Under the pieces are notes generated by a model. The model made no database searches. It was not told the origin of the DNA and saw only the letters and a list, made by a program, of their open reading frames with translations. From the NCBI RefSeq assembly GCF_030817535.1, contig NZ_JAUSZL010000002.1:4836001-4900000 (forward strand): a DNA stretch of 64,000 nt, in the 5' to 3' direction. Positions 46,513 through 56,593 of this stretch are shown one piece after another (position 1 is the first letter of the stretch; the number at the start of each line of letters is the position of its first letter). This DNA comes from Streptomyces sp. V3I8 (GTDB lineage Bacteria; Actinomycetota; Actinomycetes; Streptomycetales; Streptomycetaceae). The translations under genes were made by a program, and so were the position numbers.

Positions 46513-47538
46513 TCAGCTCTGCGGCAGCCGGTACAGACCGCCGGTGAGCGGCTCGACCAGTCCGTCGGCGACCAGGCCGTCCAGGGCGCGGGCCCGCTGC
46601 ACCGGCTCCTCCCAGACCTGGTCGAGTACCGACTGCGGGACGGGGGCGACCGCCTCGCGCAGTACCGCGAGCAGCCGGCCGCGCACCTGCCGGTCCGTGC
46701 CCGCGTATGTCTGGCCGCGCCGCGGCGGTCCCTCGTGCGCGGGCTTCCCGGCCAGCCGCCAGGCGCACATGGCCGCGACCGGGCAGCGTACGCACGTCTC
46801 GTTCTTCGCCGTGCAGACGAGCGCGCCGAGTTCCATGGACGCGGCGGCCCACAGCGAGGCCGTGCGGTCGTCGTCGGGCAGCAGCGTGCGGGCGAGCTTG
46901 CGCTCGGCGGCCGTCGTGGCGTTCGGCGGGTACTGGACGCCGGTGACGGCCCGCGCGAACACGCGCCGCACGTTCGTGTCGAGGACGGCGTGCCGCTGCC
47001 CGTACGCGAAGGAGGCCACCGCCGCCGCCGTGTACTCCCCGATGCCGGGCAGCGCGAGCAACTGCGCGTGGTCCGTGGGTACGTCGCCACCGTGGCGCTC
47101 CGTTATGGCGACCGCGGCGCCGTGCAGGCGCAGCGCGCGGCGGGGGTAGCCGAGGCGGCCCCAGGCGCGGACGGCCTCGCCCGGCGCGTCCTCGGCGAGG
47201 TCGGCGGGGCGCGGCCAGCGGGCGAGCCACTGCTCGTACACCGGGAGCACGCGGCTCACCGGGGTCTGCTGCAGCATGAACTCGCTGACCATCACGCCCC
47301 ACGGGCCGGCGTCGGGCCGCCGCCACGGCAGGTCGCGCGCGTTCTCCTCGAACCAGTCGATGACGGGGGCGTGGAGGGTGTGGCCGGCGGATTCGCCGCC
47401 GGCCTCGGGAGTGTCGGGCCGGGCGTCCTGCCGTGCATCGGACCGGGCTTCGGACTGGGCTTCGGGCCTGGCGTCGGATTGGGCGTCGGACCGGGCGTCG
47501 GGCCGGGAGGGCGAGGGGGGCTTCGTGGGGGCAGTCAT
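46513..47538 (-). CDS. mutY: A/G-specific adenine glycosylase
   Basis: Removes adenine mispaired with 8-oxoguanine. 341 residues. Catalytic Glu in MVSEFMLQQTPV, helix-hairpin-helix LPGIGEYTAAAVASFAYG, catalytic Asp in AVLDTNVRRVF, and the 4Fe-4S loop C-x6-C-x2-C-x5-C (CTAKNETCVRCPVAAMC). The C-terminus is short and lacks a clear NUDIX-like 8-oxoG recognition domain, ending in a winged-helix-like tail (LREAVAPVPQSVLDQVW). A tetrapeptide repeat fills the N-terminus. ATG at 47538 has GGAGG five bases upstream. Confidence 0.92.
   Translation of the reverse strand: MTAPTKPPSPSRPDARSDAQSDARPEAQSEARSDARQDARPDTPEAGGESAGHTLHAPVIDWFEENARDLPWRRPDAGPWGVMVSEFMLQQTPVSRVLPVYEQWLARWPRPADLAEDAPGEAVRAWGRLGYPRRALRLHGAAVAITERHGGDVPTDHAQLLALPGIGEYTAAAVASFAYGQRHAVLDTNVRRVFARAVTGVQYPPNATTAAERKLARTLLPDDDRTASLWAAASMELGALVCTAKNETCVRCPVAAMCAWRLAGKPAHEGPPRRGQTYAGTDRQVRGRLLAVLREAVAPVPQSVLDQVWEEPVQRARALDGLVADGLVEPLTGGLYRLPQS
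47405..47512 (-). repeat. 12-bp in-frame repeat (SDAR/PEAQ) at mutY N-terminus
   Basis: About eight degenerate 12-bp units encode tetrapeptides of the type S/P-D/E-A-R/Q before the glycosylase domain. Confidence 0.75.
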
Positions 47539-47624
47539 GGCACCTCCGATCCTGCCATGGCCTCCGGCGGTTTCGCGGCGGGTGGGGGGTTTGTGTTGTT
47601 TCCCGGGCGCCGGCCGGTGGGGCC

Positions 47625-47652
47625 CGTCGCGCGGTTCCCCGCGCCCCGGGCG
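47625..47652 (+). repeat. Dispersed element copy
   Basis: GTCGCGCGGTTCCCCGCGCCCC variant in the 233-bp divergent gap between mutY and the next gene (47539–47771). Confidence 0.65.
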
Positions 47653-47771
47653 GGCGTGGTGTGCCTCTTCTCCGGTGCGCATCGCCGTTGCGGGCCGATG
47701 ATCGGAAAAAGTTGGGGGTTTGAGCGGCGGGTGGGGGCGGTGAAGTGCCGAGACTCTCGTAGAGTTGCGCC

Positions 47772-48608
47772 GTGGGATCTATGCGCAATCCGGTCGGGCC
47801 GCTTCCCTCCTCCATCTACTGGCGACGGAGGGCCATTCTGGCGTCCATGGTCGCGGTGTTGGCGCTGCTGATCACCTGGGTGGTCACCTCCGGAGGCGGA
47901 GGCGGCGGCGGGAACGAAGCCGACGGGCCCGACGGCAAGAATCCCACCGCGTCGATCACTCCGGGCCCCTCCGACTCGGGCCCCGCGATCAGTCAAGCAC
48001 CGGGCGGACGCGACGAGTCGAGCGACGGCGGCGACGGGGACGGCGGCTCCGGTGGTTCGGGCGGCTCGGCGGGCTCCGGCGGTTCGGACGGTTCCGCCTC
48101 GGGCGGCTCCGGTTCAGGTTCCGGTTCAGGCGGTGGCGGGGGCGGCGCGGACGACGGTGAGGGCGGCGGAGGCTCCGGCGACACGGTTCCGGCCGGGTCC
48201 AGCCTTCCCAACTGCACTGCGGGAGCGGTGAAGTTGACGCTGCGCAGCGTCAGCAACTCCTACACGCCCGACGAGAAGCCGACCTTCGAGCTGATCGCCA
48301 GGAACTCCTCCGGCAGCGACTGCAAGCTCGATCTCGGCCCGAAGCGGGCGGTGCTGACGATCACTCAGGCGGAGAGCGACGACGAGATCTGGTCCTCGGC
48401 GGACTGCCCGACGGGCGCCGCGAGCATCCTCTTCCGCGTCCCCGCGAACGACCGGGTCGTCCGCACCGTCGAATGGAACCGCAAGGCGAGCGCCCCCCGG
48501 TGCGCGACCCCGCCCGCCCTCACGGCGACTCCCGGCACCTACTTGGTGGAGGCCAGGACCCCGGACCTCCCCAAGTCCCAGATCTCCTTCGTCCTGAAGA
48601 AGGACTAG
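47772..48608 (+). CDS. Membrane-anchored extracellular protein with Gly/Ser stalk
   Basis: 278 residues. One membrane helix (about 22–40, AILASMVAVLALLITWVV), a ~100-residue Gly/Ser/Asp stalk, then a beta-rich C-terminal domain with four Cys (SLPNCTAG, SDCKLDL, SADCPTGA, PRCATPP) likely forming two disulfides. No known family. GTG at 47772 lies six bases after TAGAGT (47760–47765); an ATG at 47781 is possible. Converges on disA. Confidence 0.8.
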   Translation: MGSMRNPVGPLPSSIYWRRRAILASMVAVLALLITWVVTSGGGGGGGNEADGPDGKNPTASITPGPSDSGPAISQAPGGRDESSDGGDGDGGSGGSGGSAGSGGSDGSASGGSGSGSGSGGGGGGADDGEGGGGSGDTVPAGSSLPNCTAGAVKLTLRSVSNSYTPDEKPTFELIARNSSGSDCKLDLGPKRAVLTITQAESDDEIWSSADCPTGAASILFRVPANDRVVRTVEWNRKASAPRCATPPALTATPGTYLVEARTPDLPKSQISFVLKKD

Positions 48609-48621
48609 GGCGTTCCTTTTG

Positions 48622-48651
48622 GATCAGGTCGGATCAGGTCGGATCAGGCCG
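48622..48651. repeat. 10-bp direct repeat GGATCAGGTC x3
   Basis: Three head-to-tail copies just after the previous stop, in the 226-bp gap 48609–48834 between convergent genes. Confidence 0.75.
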
Positions 48652-48700
48652 CGGTGTCCGGTGCGGTGCGTCGCACGGCGGAGCATGACCCGCGTACTTC

Positions 48701-48793
48701 GAGGGGCGCGGGGAACTGCGCGACAAGCCCCCACCGACCGGTACCCGAAGAACAACCCAGCCCTCCCAGGGCCGCGGGGAACCGCGCACACCC
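48701..48793. repeat. Two dispersed-element copies
   Basis: GAGGGGCGCGGGGAACTGCG (48701–48720) continuing into CGACAAGCCCCCACC, and a shorter variant GCCGCGGGGAACCGCGCA (48771–48788), between convergent genes. Confidence 0.65.
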
Positions 48794-48834
48794 GGCCCCG
48801 ACTCCCCGGGAGGCCACGCCAAGCCGCCGGCGGG

Positions 48835-49959
48835 CTACACGTAACGCTCGAGGATCGAGGACTCGGCCAACCGCGAAAGCCCCTCCCGCACACTCCGGGC
48901 CCGGGCCTCCCCCACCCCGTCCACGGTCTGCAGATCGTCCACACTCGCGGCGAGCAGCTTCTGCAGTCCCCCGAAGTGCTCGACCAGCCGGTCGATGATC
49001 GCCCCGGGCAGCCGCGGCACCTTCGCCAGCAGCCGGAACCCGCGGGGCGACACCGCGGAGTCGAGCGCCTCGGGCGACCCGGTGTACCCCAGCGCCCGCG
49101 CCACCGTCGGCATCTCGAGCAGCTCGGCATGGCTGAGCGCGTTGAGTTCGAAGAGCGCCTCGTCGACCGTGCGGGAGCGCTTGGCGGTCGGCTCCGGCAC
49201 GTAGTCCCGCACGACGAGCGAGCGCTCCGGCTCCACCCCGGCGATCAGCTCGTCCAGCTGCAGGGAGAGCAGCCGACCGTCCGTGCCCAGCTCCACCACG
49301 TACTCGGCGATCTCCGTGGCGATCCGGCGCACCATCTCCAGCCGCTGGGCCACCGCCGACACGTCCCGGACGGTGACCAGGTCCTCGATCTCGAGCGCGG
49401 ACAGCGTGCCCGCGACCTCGTCGAGCCGCAGCTTGTACCGCTCCAGCGTCGCCAGGGCCTGGTTGGCCCGGGACAGGATCGCGGCCGAGTCCTCCAGGAC
49501 CCGTCGCTGCCCGTCCACGTACAGTGCGATCAGGCGCATGGACTGGGAGACGGAGACCACGGGGAAGCCGACCTGCTTGCTCACCCGGTCCGCGGTGCGG
49601 TGCCGGGTGCCCGTCTCCTCGGTGGGGATGGTCGGGTCGGGGACCAGCTGCACGCCGGCCCGCAGGATCTTGGTGATGTCCTTGTCGACGATGATGCCGC
49701 CGTCGAGCTTGCACAGCTCGCGCAGCCGCGTCGCCGTGAACTCGACGTCCAGCACGAAACCGCCGCTGCACATCGCCTCGACGGTCTTGTCCCAGCCGAG
49801 CACGATGAGCCCGCCGGTGTTGCCGCGGAGGATGCGCTCCAGGCCGTCACGCAGCCCGGTGCCGGGGGCCACGGCGCTGAGAGCCGTGCGCATCAGGCCA
49901 TCGGTGCCGGAACTCCCGCCGGACTTGCCGGGAACTGCTGCCCGGTCGTTGGCTGCCAC
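48835..49959 (-). CDS. disA: DisA diadenylate cyclase / DNA-integrity scanning protein
   Basis: Makes c-di-AMP from two ATP and monitors DNA branches. 374 residues: N-terminal DAC domain with catalytic Asp86 in LDGG (most homologues have DGA) and the RHR motif in [10 protein letters not shown]; central helical spine; C-terminal helix-hairpin-helix DNA-binding domain ([21 protein letters not shown]). GTG start with GGAGGAG upstream. It follows radA by 70 bp, the usual pairing; RadA restrains DisA activity in Bacillus. Confidence 0.96.
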   Translation of the reverse strand: MAANDRAAVPGKSGGSSGTDGLMRTALSAVAPGTGLRDGLERILRGNTGGLIVLGWDKTVEAMCSGGFVLDVEFTATRLRELCKLDGGIIVDKDITKILRAGVQLVPDPTIPTEETGTRHRTADRVSKQVGFPVVSVSQSMRLIALYVDGQRRVLEDSAAILSRANQALATLERYKLRLDEVAGTLSALEIEDLVTVRDVSAVAQRLEMVRRIATEIAEYVVELGTDGRLLSLQLDELIAGVEPERSLVVRDYVPEPTAKRSRTVDEALFELNALSHAELLEMPTVARALGYTGSPEALDSAVSPRGFRLLAKVPRLPGAIIDRLVEHFGGLQKLLAASVDDLQTVDGVGEARARSVREGLSRLAESSILERYV

Positions 49960-50029
49960 TGCACTCCTCCGGTCGCAGGCTTCTGAGGGCGCCCTCGGTT
50001 CGTACGCACGGGCGAGACCTGGGCAAAGT

Positions 50030-51439
50030 CTACCGGCGCTCTTCCTCGTCCCGTGGGGCGTCTCGCCGACGCGACCTCGGGAGGACCCGCAGCGCGTCCC
50101 CCATGTCGGCGACTTCCAGGACCTTCATACCGGGAGGGATCTTGCCCGGGTCGCCCGGGACGAGGGCGTGGGTGAAGCCCAGGCGGTGCGCCTCGGAGAG
50201 CCGGCGCTGGACCCCCGTGACCCGTCTGACCTCGCCCGCGAGCCCCACCTCGCCGATCGCGACGAGGTTCTGCGGGAGCGGGGTGTCGCTCGCCGCGCTG
50301 GCCAGCGCGAGGGCGATCGCGAGGTCCGCGGCGGGCTCGGAGAGCTTCACGCCACCGACCGTCGCGGTGTAGATGTCCCGCTTCCCGAGGGCGCTGATCC
50401 GGCCGCGCTGCTCCAGGACGGCGAGCATCATCTGCACCCGGGAGGTCTCCAGGCCGGAGGTGGTGCGCCGCGGGGTGGGGATCTGGGTGTCCACGGTGAG
50501 CGCCTGCACCTCGGCCACCAGGGGGCGGCGGCCTTCGAGGGTGACGGTCAGGCAGGTGCCGGGGACGGGCTCGGCCCGGCGGGTGAGGAAGAGGCCGGAG
50601 GGGTCGGCGAGCCCGGTGATGCCCTCGTCGTGCAGTTCGAAGCAGCCGACCTCGTCCGTGGTGCCGTACCGGTTCTTGACGCCCCGGACGAGCCGCAGGC
50701 GCGCGTGCCGGTCGCCCTCGAAGCTCAGGACGACGTCCACCAGGTGCTCCAGGAGGCGTGGCCCCGCGATGGCGCCGTCCTTGGTGACATGGCCCACCAG
50801 GAGCGTGGCCATGCCGCGCTCCTTGGAGGCGCGGATCAGCGCCCCGGCCACCTCGCGGACCTGGGACATGCCGCCGGGGGCGCCGTCGATCTCCGGGGAG
50901 GCCACCGTCTGTACGGAGTCGACGACGAGCAGGGACGGCTTCACCGCGTCCAGGTGCCCGAGGACCGCGGACAGGTCGGTCTCCGCCGCCAGGTACAGAT
51001 GGTCGTCGATCGCCTTGATGCGGTCGGCGCGCAGCCGGACCTGGCTCGCCGACTCCTCACCGGTGATGTAGAGCGTGCGGTGCTCGTCGCTCGCCGCCTT
51101 GGCCGCCACGTCCAGCAGCAGGGTGGACTTGCCGACGCCCGGCTCGCCCGCCACGAGCACCACCGCACCGGGCACGAGGCCGCCGCCGAGCACGCGGTCC
51201 AGCTCGGGCACCCCGGTCGAGCGGGCGGTCGCCTGCCGGCCGTCGACCTCGCCGATGGGCAGCGCGGACGTGGTGACGCGGCCGGGGGCCGTCGTACGCA
51301 CCGCGGGCGCGCCGTACTCCTCGACCGTCCCCCAGGCCTGGCACTCGCCACAGCGGCCGAGCCACTTCGCCGTCTGCCAGCCGCACTCGGTGCAGCGGTA
51401 GGACGGCCGGTCCTTCGCGGTCTTCGTACGAGCAGCCAT
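50030..51439 (-). CDS. radA: RadA/Sms recombination ATPase
   Basis: 469 residues. N-terminal zinc finger [18 protein letters not shown], RecA-like core with Walker [10 protein letters not shown] and Walker [10 protein letters not shown], the RadA motif as KNRYG rather than the usual KNRFG, and a Lon-like C-terminal domain. Promotes branch migration. ATG at 51439 lies seven bases after TACGGT (51447–51452 on the minus strand); the longer upstream frame is rejected. Confidence 0.95.
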   Translation of the reverse strand: MAARTKTAKDRPSYRCTECGWQTAKWLGRCGECQAWGTVEEYGAPAVRTTAPGRVTTSALPIGEVDGRQATARSTGVPELDRVLGGGLVPGAVVLVAGEPGVGKSTLLLDVAAKAASDEHRTLYITGEESASQVRLRADRIKAIDDHLYLAAETDLSAVLGHLDAVKPSLLVVDSVQTVASPEIDGAPGGMSQVREVAGALIRASKERGMATLLVGHVTKDGAIAGPRLLEHLVDVVLSFEGDRHARLRLVRGVKNRYGTTDEVGCFELHDEGITGLADPSGLFLTRRAEPVPGTCLTVTLEGRRPLVAEVQALTVDTQIPTPRRTTSGLETSRVQMMLAVLEQRGRISALGKRDIYTATVGGVKLSEPAADLAIALALASAASDTPLPQNLVAIGEVGLAGEVRRVTGVQRRLSEAHRLGFTHALVPGDPGKIPPGMKVLEVADMGDALRVLPRSRRRDAPRDEEERR

Positions 51440-51446
51440 GACACGA

Positions 51447-51452
51447 ACCGTA
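51447..51452 (-). promoter_or_regulatory. -10 box of leaderless radA promoter
   Basis: TACGGT then seven bases to the radA ATG. The same hexamer and spacing occur at the divergent gene start (51645–51650). Confidence 0.45.
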
Positions 51453-51644
51453 ACCGCCGCCACTGACAGCGCGGTCACGGCCGTCCGGGTCACCGCGTCG
51501 GCGGCCGGGCGGCCCTCGTGTTCCGGACACATTCCGTCAAGGGAACGACACGGAATCCAGGGTTCCTGTCCTCTTATGAGGGATCGTTTCACCCGTACGG
51601 ATTAAATGTGCTCAAGCAGGAAGAGGGGGCCGCGGCCAGGCGCC

Positions 51645-51650
51645 TACGGT
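51645..51650 (+). promoter_or_regulatory. -10 box of leaderless promoter
   Basis: TACGGT, seven bases before the GTG at 51658. Confidence 0.45.
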
Positions 51651-51657
51651 CGCACGG

Positions 51658-53550
51658 GTGATGAGCAGCAGGCCCGACACCTCGACCCGCACCACCGGCG
51701 CACACCGGGCGCACAGCGAGGCGCGCGACCGGGCGGCGGCGCGCACGCTGGCGCAGTCCCCGCCGGCCCGCTACGAACCGTACCTGGACGGCCTCTTCAC
51801 CTACTGTCTGTCCGTCCTGTGCGACCACGACACCGCGACCGCCGCCCTCGGCGACGTCCTCGCGCTCGCCGAGCGCCGTGGCCAGCGCGGCCCGGAGGAG
51901 CCCGGCGACCGCAGGGCCTGGCTGTACGCGCTCGCCCGCTGGTCCTGCCTGCGCAAGCTGGCCGAGGCCAAGCAGAAACGTCATGGCACCCACGCGTCGG
52001 GCCGTACCGAGGGCCGGGGGCGCACGGAGGACCGTACCGAGGGCGCCCGCGCCGACGCCCGCCGCGGCCCCTCCACGGGCCCGGACCGCGCGCGCGACCG
52101 CGACCTCGGCCGCCCCGGGGACCGTTCGGGCGGCCCTGCCGGCGGCCGCGCCGCCGGCGACGCGGCCGCCGACCTCCCCGCCGCCGCGGAGGAGGAGCGC
52201 CGCCGTCGCGAACTCTCCCTGCTGGCCTGGCCGGAGGCGGCCGGCACGACCCCCGAGCAGCGCGAGGCACTCGAACTCGCCGTACGCCACCAGCTCACCG
52301 TGCACGAGGTCGCCGCCGTCCTCGGCATGGACCCGGTCGCCGCGCGGGAACTCCTCGCGGCGGCGGCCTGCGAGGTCGAACGCACGCGCGCGGCTCTGGC
52401 CGTCGTCCAGACCGGCACCTGTCCGGGCGTCGCCCGGCTCACCGGCGACCGCCACCTCGTCCTGAGCACGGCCCTGCGCCGCGAACTGGTCCGGCACGTC
52501 GACGACTGCCCGCGCTGCCGCCGGACCGCCGAGCGCGCGGTGCCCGGCGCCTGGCCCGGCACCAGCGTCACGCCCGCCGCGCTGCCCGTGCTCGAAGCCC
52601 CGCGCGCGGCCCTCCACAGGGCGCTCACGCACCTCCCGCGCGCGCGGAGCGGCGGTCCGCGCTTCGACCGGCGCGGTTTCCCGATGGACCCCAAGGACCA
52701 CGCGGCCCGCCGGGACCGCCTGCGCGCGCGTGCCGTCACGACCACGGTCGTCGCCACCGTCGTGGCGGCTCCCGTGCTCGCCCTGTGGGCGGCCTACCGG
52801 GGTGCGCCCCTGCTCGGCGAGGGCGCCGACGGCCGGCCCGTCACGGCGAACGAGGCCCAGGACCCGGAGGCCCTCGGCGACGGGGCCGCCGGCTACGAGA
52901 ACGCCGGCAACGCCCGTACGCGGCCCGGCTCCCGCTTCACCCCGCGCAGCGGCTCGTCCGACGTCTCCGTGGAGGTCGTCGGCGTGGCCCCGGGGCGGGG
53001 CGGGCTCTCCGTGACGGCCGACTCCAGCGGCGACACGACGCTCGTGACCCTCACGGCGGCGGACGACGGTCCGCCGGTCCACTGGTCCGCGCGGACCGGG
53101 GCGTCCTGGCTCTACCTGAGCCGGTCGTCGGGGACGCTGCGGCCGGGGGAGTCGGTGACGATCAGGGTGTACGTCGACCGTCTGCGCGAGCCGAACGGCG
53201 CGTGGAGCGCGCGGGTGGCGGTCGCGCCGGCGGGGGCGGTCGTGACGATCAGCGGGTACGGGGCGGCGGGGCCGTCGCGGCCGGGCCCCGGGCCCCGGCC
53301 GGATCCGCCGGCGCCGTCCGGTCCCGGACCGTCCGGCCCGGGGCCTTCGGAGCCCGGGCCGGACGGTCCGGGACCCGGTCCCGAACCGACGCCGTCCGGT
53401 CCTGGACCCTCGGAGCCCGGACCGTCCGATCCCGGGACGGGCGGGCCGAGCCCGTCGGACCCGGAGCCGGAGCCGCCGCCGGAGTCCTCCGGAGGTTCTG
53501 CGGGATCGCCCACCGGAGGAGACGGGGAGCCGGGTTCCCCGGGGGGATGA
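51658..53550 (+). CDS. Sigma-like / zinc-finger / BACON membrane fusion protein
   Basis: 630 residues. About 38–100: sigma-region-2-like helices (YLDGLFTYCLSVLCDHDTATAALGDVL). About 180–255: region-4-like helix-turn-helix (LELAVRHQLTVHEVAAVLGMDPVAARELL). About 279–287: anti-sigma-type zinc motif HVDDCPRC. About 358–381: one membrane helix. About 435–535: BACON-type beta-sandwich (WSARTGASWLYLSRSSGTLRPGESVTIRV in pieces). Then a Pro/Gly/Ser tail. A cytosolic DNA-binding half is thus tied to an extracytoplasmic sensor. Whether region 2 still binds core polymerase is unknown. Leaderless GTG start. Confidence 0.82.
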   Translation: MMSSRPDTSTRTTGAHRAHSEARDRAAARTLAQSPPARYEPYLDGLFTYCLSVLCDHDTATAALGDVLALAERRGQRGPEEPGDRRAWLYALARWSCLRKLAEAKQKRHGTHASGRTEGRGRTEDRTEGARADARRGPSTGPDRARDRDLGRPGDRSGGPAGGRAAGDAAADLPAAAEEERRRRELSLLAWPEAAGTTPEQREALELAVRHQLTVHEVAAVLGMDPVAARELLAAAACEVERTRAALAVVQTGTCPGVARLTGDRHLVLSTALRRELVRHVDDCPRCRRTAERAVPGAWPGTSVTPAALPVLEAPRAALHRALTHLPRARSGGPRFDRRGFPMDPKDHAARRDRLRARAVTTTVVATVVAAPVLALWAAYRGAPLLGEGADGRPVTANEAQDPEALGDGAAGYENAGNARTRPGSRFTPRSGSSDVSVEVVGVAPGRGGLSVTADSSGDTTLVTLTAADDGPPVHWSARTGASWLYLSRSSGTLRPGESVTIRVYVDRLREPNGAWSARVAVAPAGAVVTISGYGAAGPSRPGPGPRPDPPAPSGPGPSGPGPSEPGPDGPGPGPEPTPSGPGPSEPGPSDPGTGGPSPSDPEPEPPPESSGGSAGSPTGGDGEPGSPGG

Positions 53551-53622
53551 GCGCTGCCGCCGGTCGTCGCTCGCCCGCGGGTCCCTCGTGGTCCCCCGGC
53601 CTTCGGCCGGGGGGTACCCCAG

Positions 53623-53650
53623 GTTGCGCAGTTCCCCGCGCCCCTGACGG
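53623..53650 (+). repeat. Dispersed element copy
   Basis: GTTGCGCAGTTCCCCGCGCC variant in the 118-bp convergent gap 53551–53668, after a short GGCCTTCGGCC hairpin. Confidence 0.65.
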
Positions 53651-53668
53651 CGCGCGGGTTCCCGGTGC

Positions 53669-54553
53669 TCACACGACGGGGGTCGGGTCCGCGGGGTGCG
53701 GGGCCAGCAGGGGGAGCTGGGAGGCGAGGCGTTCCTCGCAGAGGGCCGTCAGACGGTCGTAGCCCGACGTGCCCATCAGCTCGATCAGTTCCGGGCGGTA
53801 CGAGACGTACACCGGGTCCCCCGCGCCGTGGGCCGAGGTCGCCGACGTGCACCACCAGTGCAGGTCGTGGCCGCCGGGACCCCAGCCGCGGCGGTCGTAC
53901 TCGCCGATCGACACCTGCAGCACGCGGGTGTCGTCGGGCCGGTCGATCCACTCGTACGTCCGCCGCACCGGCAGCTGCCAGCAGACGTCCGGCTTGGTCT
54001 CCAGCGGCTCGCGGCCCTCCTTGACGGCCAGGATGTGCAGCGAGCAGCCCATGCCGCCGGCGAAACCGGGGCGGTTCTGGAAGATGCAGGACCCCTGGTA
54101 CGGGCGCGTCTGCCGCTCACCGTCCTCGTCCTGCGAGACCCAGCCGGTCGCGGTGCCCACGTCGTGGTGCTGCCAGATGTCCGGCGTGAGCCGCGCCACG
54201 TGGTCCGCGACGCGCTTCTCGTCGTCCTCGTCCGAGAAGTGGGCGCCCAGCGTGCAGCAGCCGTCGTCCGCGCGCCCCGCCTGGATGCCCTGGCAGCCGC
54301 TTCCGAAGACGCAGTTCCAGCGAGAGGTCAGCCAGGTCAGGTCGCAGCGGAAGACCTGCTCGTCGTCGGCCGGATCCGGGAACTCCACCCACGCGCGTGC
54401 GAAGTCGAGCCCCTTCTCGTCGCCCTTCGGGGGCTTGGGAAGCTTTCCGGGCTTCTTGGACCCGCGGACCTTCGTCCGGAGCAGGTCCTCGACGGGTTCG
54501 GTGGCGGAACTCGCGGACGATTTGTCGCTCTTCGCCTTTTTCGTCTTTGGCAC
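53669..54553 (-). CDS. Cys-rich conserved protein, unknown function
   Basis: 294 residues. Basic N-terminus ([11 protein letters not shown]), then a domain with about eight Cys and several His ([40 protein letters not shown]). The spacing suggests metal or Fe–S binding, loosely like the YkgJ-type cysteine cluster, but I do not recognise a named family with certainty. GTG at 54553 is chosen because TACTCT (54560–54565, minus strand) lies six bases upstream. Divergent from ppx across 71 bp. Confidence 0.75.
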   Translation of the reverse strand: MPKTKKAKSDKSSASSATEPVEDLLRTKVRGSKKPGKLPKPPKGDEKGLDFARAWVEFPDPADDEQVFRCDLTWLTSRWNCVFGSGCQGIQAGRADDGCCTLGAHFSDEDDEKRVADHVARLTPDIWQHHDVGTATGWVSQDEDGERQTRPYQGSCIFQNRPGFAGGMGCSLHILAVKEGREPLETKPDVCWQLPVRRTYEWIDRPDDTRVLQVSIGEYDRRGWGPGGHDLHWWCTSATSAHGAGDPVYVSYRPELIELMGTSGYDRLTALCEERLASQLPLLAPHPADPTPVV

Positions 54554-54624
54554 CCGTCCAGAGTAAGTCGCCCGCGACCACTCCGGGGACGGCCGGGCGG
54601 TCCGGGCGCAGTAGCGTGCCGTAC
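54554..54624. promoter_or_regulatory. Divergent pair of leaderless promoters
   Basis: TACTCT (54560–54565) drives the Cys-rich gene leftward; TAGCGT (54612–54617) lies seven bases before the Ppx/GppA ATG rightward. Neither gene has a ribosome-binding site. Confidence 0.5.
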
Positions 54625-55557
54625 ATGAGACTCGGTGTCCTGGACGTGGGTTCGAACACGGTGCACCTGCTGGTGGTGGACGCACACCCCGGCGCACGCC
54701 CGCTGCCCGCGCATTCGTACAAGGTGGAGCTGCGGCTCGCCCAACTCCTCGACGACAGCGGCTCGATCCACCCCGAGGGCGTCGACAGACTGATCGCCGT
54801 CATCAAGGAGGCGCTCGAGGCCGCCGAGGACAAGGGTGTCGAGGACCTGCTGCCGTTCGCGACCTCCGCGGTGCGCGAGGCGGGCAACGCCGACGAGGTG
54901 CTGGCCCGGGTGCGCGACGAGACCGGTGTGGAGCTCCAGGTCCTCACCGGCGCCGAGGAGGCCCGGCTCACCTTCCTCGCCGCCCGCCGCTGGTTCGGCT
55001 GGTCGGCCGGGAAACTGCTCGTCCTGGACATCGGCGGCGGTTCGCTGGAGATCGCGTACGGGATGGACGAGGAGCCCGACGCGGCCGCCTCCCTGCCGCT
55101 CGGCGCGGGCCGGCTGACCGCGGGCTGGCTGCCGACCGATCCGGCGGACCCGGCGGAGGTCAAGGCCCTGCGCCGCCATGTGCGGACCCAGATCGCCCGT
55201 ACGGTCGGGGAGTTCAGCCGGTTCGGCGCCCCCGACCACGTGGTCGCCACCTCCAAGACCTTCAAGCAGCTGGCCCGCCTCGCCGGGGCCGCGCGCTCGG
55301 CCGACGGCCTGTACGTGCCGCGCGAGCTCAAGCGCCGCTCCCTGGAGGACTGGGTCCCGCGCCTGGCCGCCATGACCACCGCCGAACGCGCCGAGCTCCC
55401 CGGGGTCTCGGAGGGCCGCGCGGGCCAGCTCCTGGCCGGCGCCGTCGTGGCCGAGGGGGCGATGGCCCTCTTCGAGGTGGAAACGGTGGACATATGCCCC
55501 TGGGCCCTCCGCGAGGGAGTGATCCTCCGAAACCTGGACCAGATGACAACCCCGTGA
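54625..55557 (+). CDS. Ppx/GppA-family exopolyphosphatase
   Basis: 310 residues, the short actinobacterial form. ASKHA fold with phosphate-1 [13 protein letters not shown] (about 5–17), catalytic region [11 protein letters not shown], phosphate-2 [14 protein letters not shown] and the [10 protein letters not shown] turn. Hydrolyses polyphosphate and/or pppGpp; short forms such as mycobacterial Ppx1 act mainly on short polyP. Start chosen by the leaderless rule. Confidence 0.92.
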   Translation: MRLGVLDVGSNTVHLLVVDAHPGARPLPAHSYKVELRLAQLLDDSGSIHPEGVDRLIAVIKEALEAAEDKGVEDLLPFATSAVREAGNADEVLARVRDETGVELQVLTGAEEARLTFLAARRWFGWSAGKLLVLDIGGGSLEIAYGMDEEPDAAASLPLGAGRLTAGWLPTDPADPAEVKALRRHVRTQIARTVGEFSRFGAPDHVVATSKTFKQLARLAGAARSADGLYVPRELKRRSLEDWVPRLAAMTTAERAELPGVSEGRAGQLLAGAVVAEGAMALFEVETVDICPWALREGVILRNLDQMTTP

Positions 55558-55560
55558 GGA

Positions 55561-55690
55561 CGCGGGCGACGGCGCGGTCTTCGGCTTTCGGGGGCGCGGG
55601 CGACGGCGCGGTCTTCGGCTTTCGGGGGCGCGGGGAACGGCGCAGTCTTTTCAGGGGCGCGGGGAACGGCGCGAGCAACCCCCACCGGAC
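55561..55690. repeat. Tandem copies of the dispersed element (34-bp period)
   Basis: The 211-bp gap 55558–55768 holds four head-to-tail copies of a GGGGCGCGGG(G)AACGGCGC unit, the first three with a strict 34-bp period (CGCGGG at 55561, 55595, 55629), the fourth at 55658. Confidence 0.75.
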
Positions 55691-55768
55691 CGGCCACGAG
55701 CCCACCCACCCCGCACCCCCACCCCCCACCCCGCCACACCCGACGGACCCACCCCGTAACCTGTCCCC

Positions 55769-56593
55769 GTGGCAGAACCAGTCGTGCGCATCCCGGATGC
55801 GAAGGTCGCCCTGTCCACGGCCTCCGTCTATCCGGAGTCGACAGCGACGGCCTTCAAGATCGCCGCGCGCCTCGGCTACGACGGCGTCGAGGTCATGGTG
55901 TGGACCGATCCGGTCAGCCAGGACATCGAAGCCCTGCGCCGCCTCAGCGACTACCACGGCGTCCCGATCCTCGCCGTGCACGCCCCCTGCCTGCTCATCA
56001 CCCAGCGCGTCTGGTCCACCGACCCGTGGACCAAGCTCCAGCGCGCCCGGGCGGCAGCCGAGAGGCTCGGGGCGAGCGCGGTCGTCGTGCACCCCCCGTT
56101 CCGCTGGCAGCGCCAGTACTCCCGTGACTTCGTCACCGGAATCTGGCGGATAGCCGACGAGACGGACGTACGGTTCGCCGTCGAGAACATGTACCCCTGG
56201 CGCTACCGCGACCGCGAGATGCTCGCCTACGCACCCGACTGGGACGTCACGAAGGACGACTACCGGCACTTCACGATCGACCTGAGCCACACCGCGACGG
56301 CCCGCACCGACGCGCTCCAGATGGTCGACCGCATGAGCGACCGCCTGGGCCACGTCCACCTCGCCGACGGCAACGGCTCCAACAAGGACGAGCACCTGGT
56401 CCCCGGCCGCGGCACCCAGCCCTGTGCCGAACTGCTCGAACGGCTCGTCCTGTCCGGCTTCGACGGCCACGTCGTCATCGAGGTCAACACCCGCCGGGCC
56501 ATGTCGAGCGCCGAGCGCGAGGCCGACCTGGCGGAGGCCCTCGCCTTCACCCGCCTCCACCTCGCTTCGGCGGCCCGGATCCCGCGTCCATGA
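55769..56593 (+). CDS. Sugar-phosphate isomerase/epimerase (AP-endonuclease-2 TIM barrel)
   Basis: 274 residues, xylose-isomerase-like barrel. Conserved metal and substrate segments: [51 protein letters not shown]. The family covers isomerases, epimerases and endonuclease-like enzymes; substrate unknown. GTG at 55769 lies six bases after TAACCT (55757–55762). Its stop overlaps the TetR gene by ATGA, so the two are coupled. Confidence 0.88.
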   Translation: MAEPVVRIPDAKVALSTASVYPESTATAFKIAARLGYDGVEVMVWTDPVSQDIEALRRLSDYHGVPILAVHAPCLLITQRVWSTDPWTKLQRARAAAERLGASAVVVHPPFRWQRQYSRDFVTGIWRIADETDVRFAVENMYPWRYRDREMLAYAPDWDVTKDDYRHFTIDLSHTATARTDALQMVDRMSDRLGHVHLADGNGSNKDEHLVPGRGTQPCAELLERLVLSGFDGHVVIEVNTRRAMSSAEREADLAEALAFTRLHLASAARIPRP

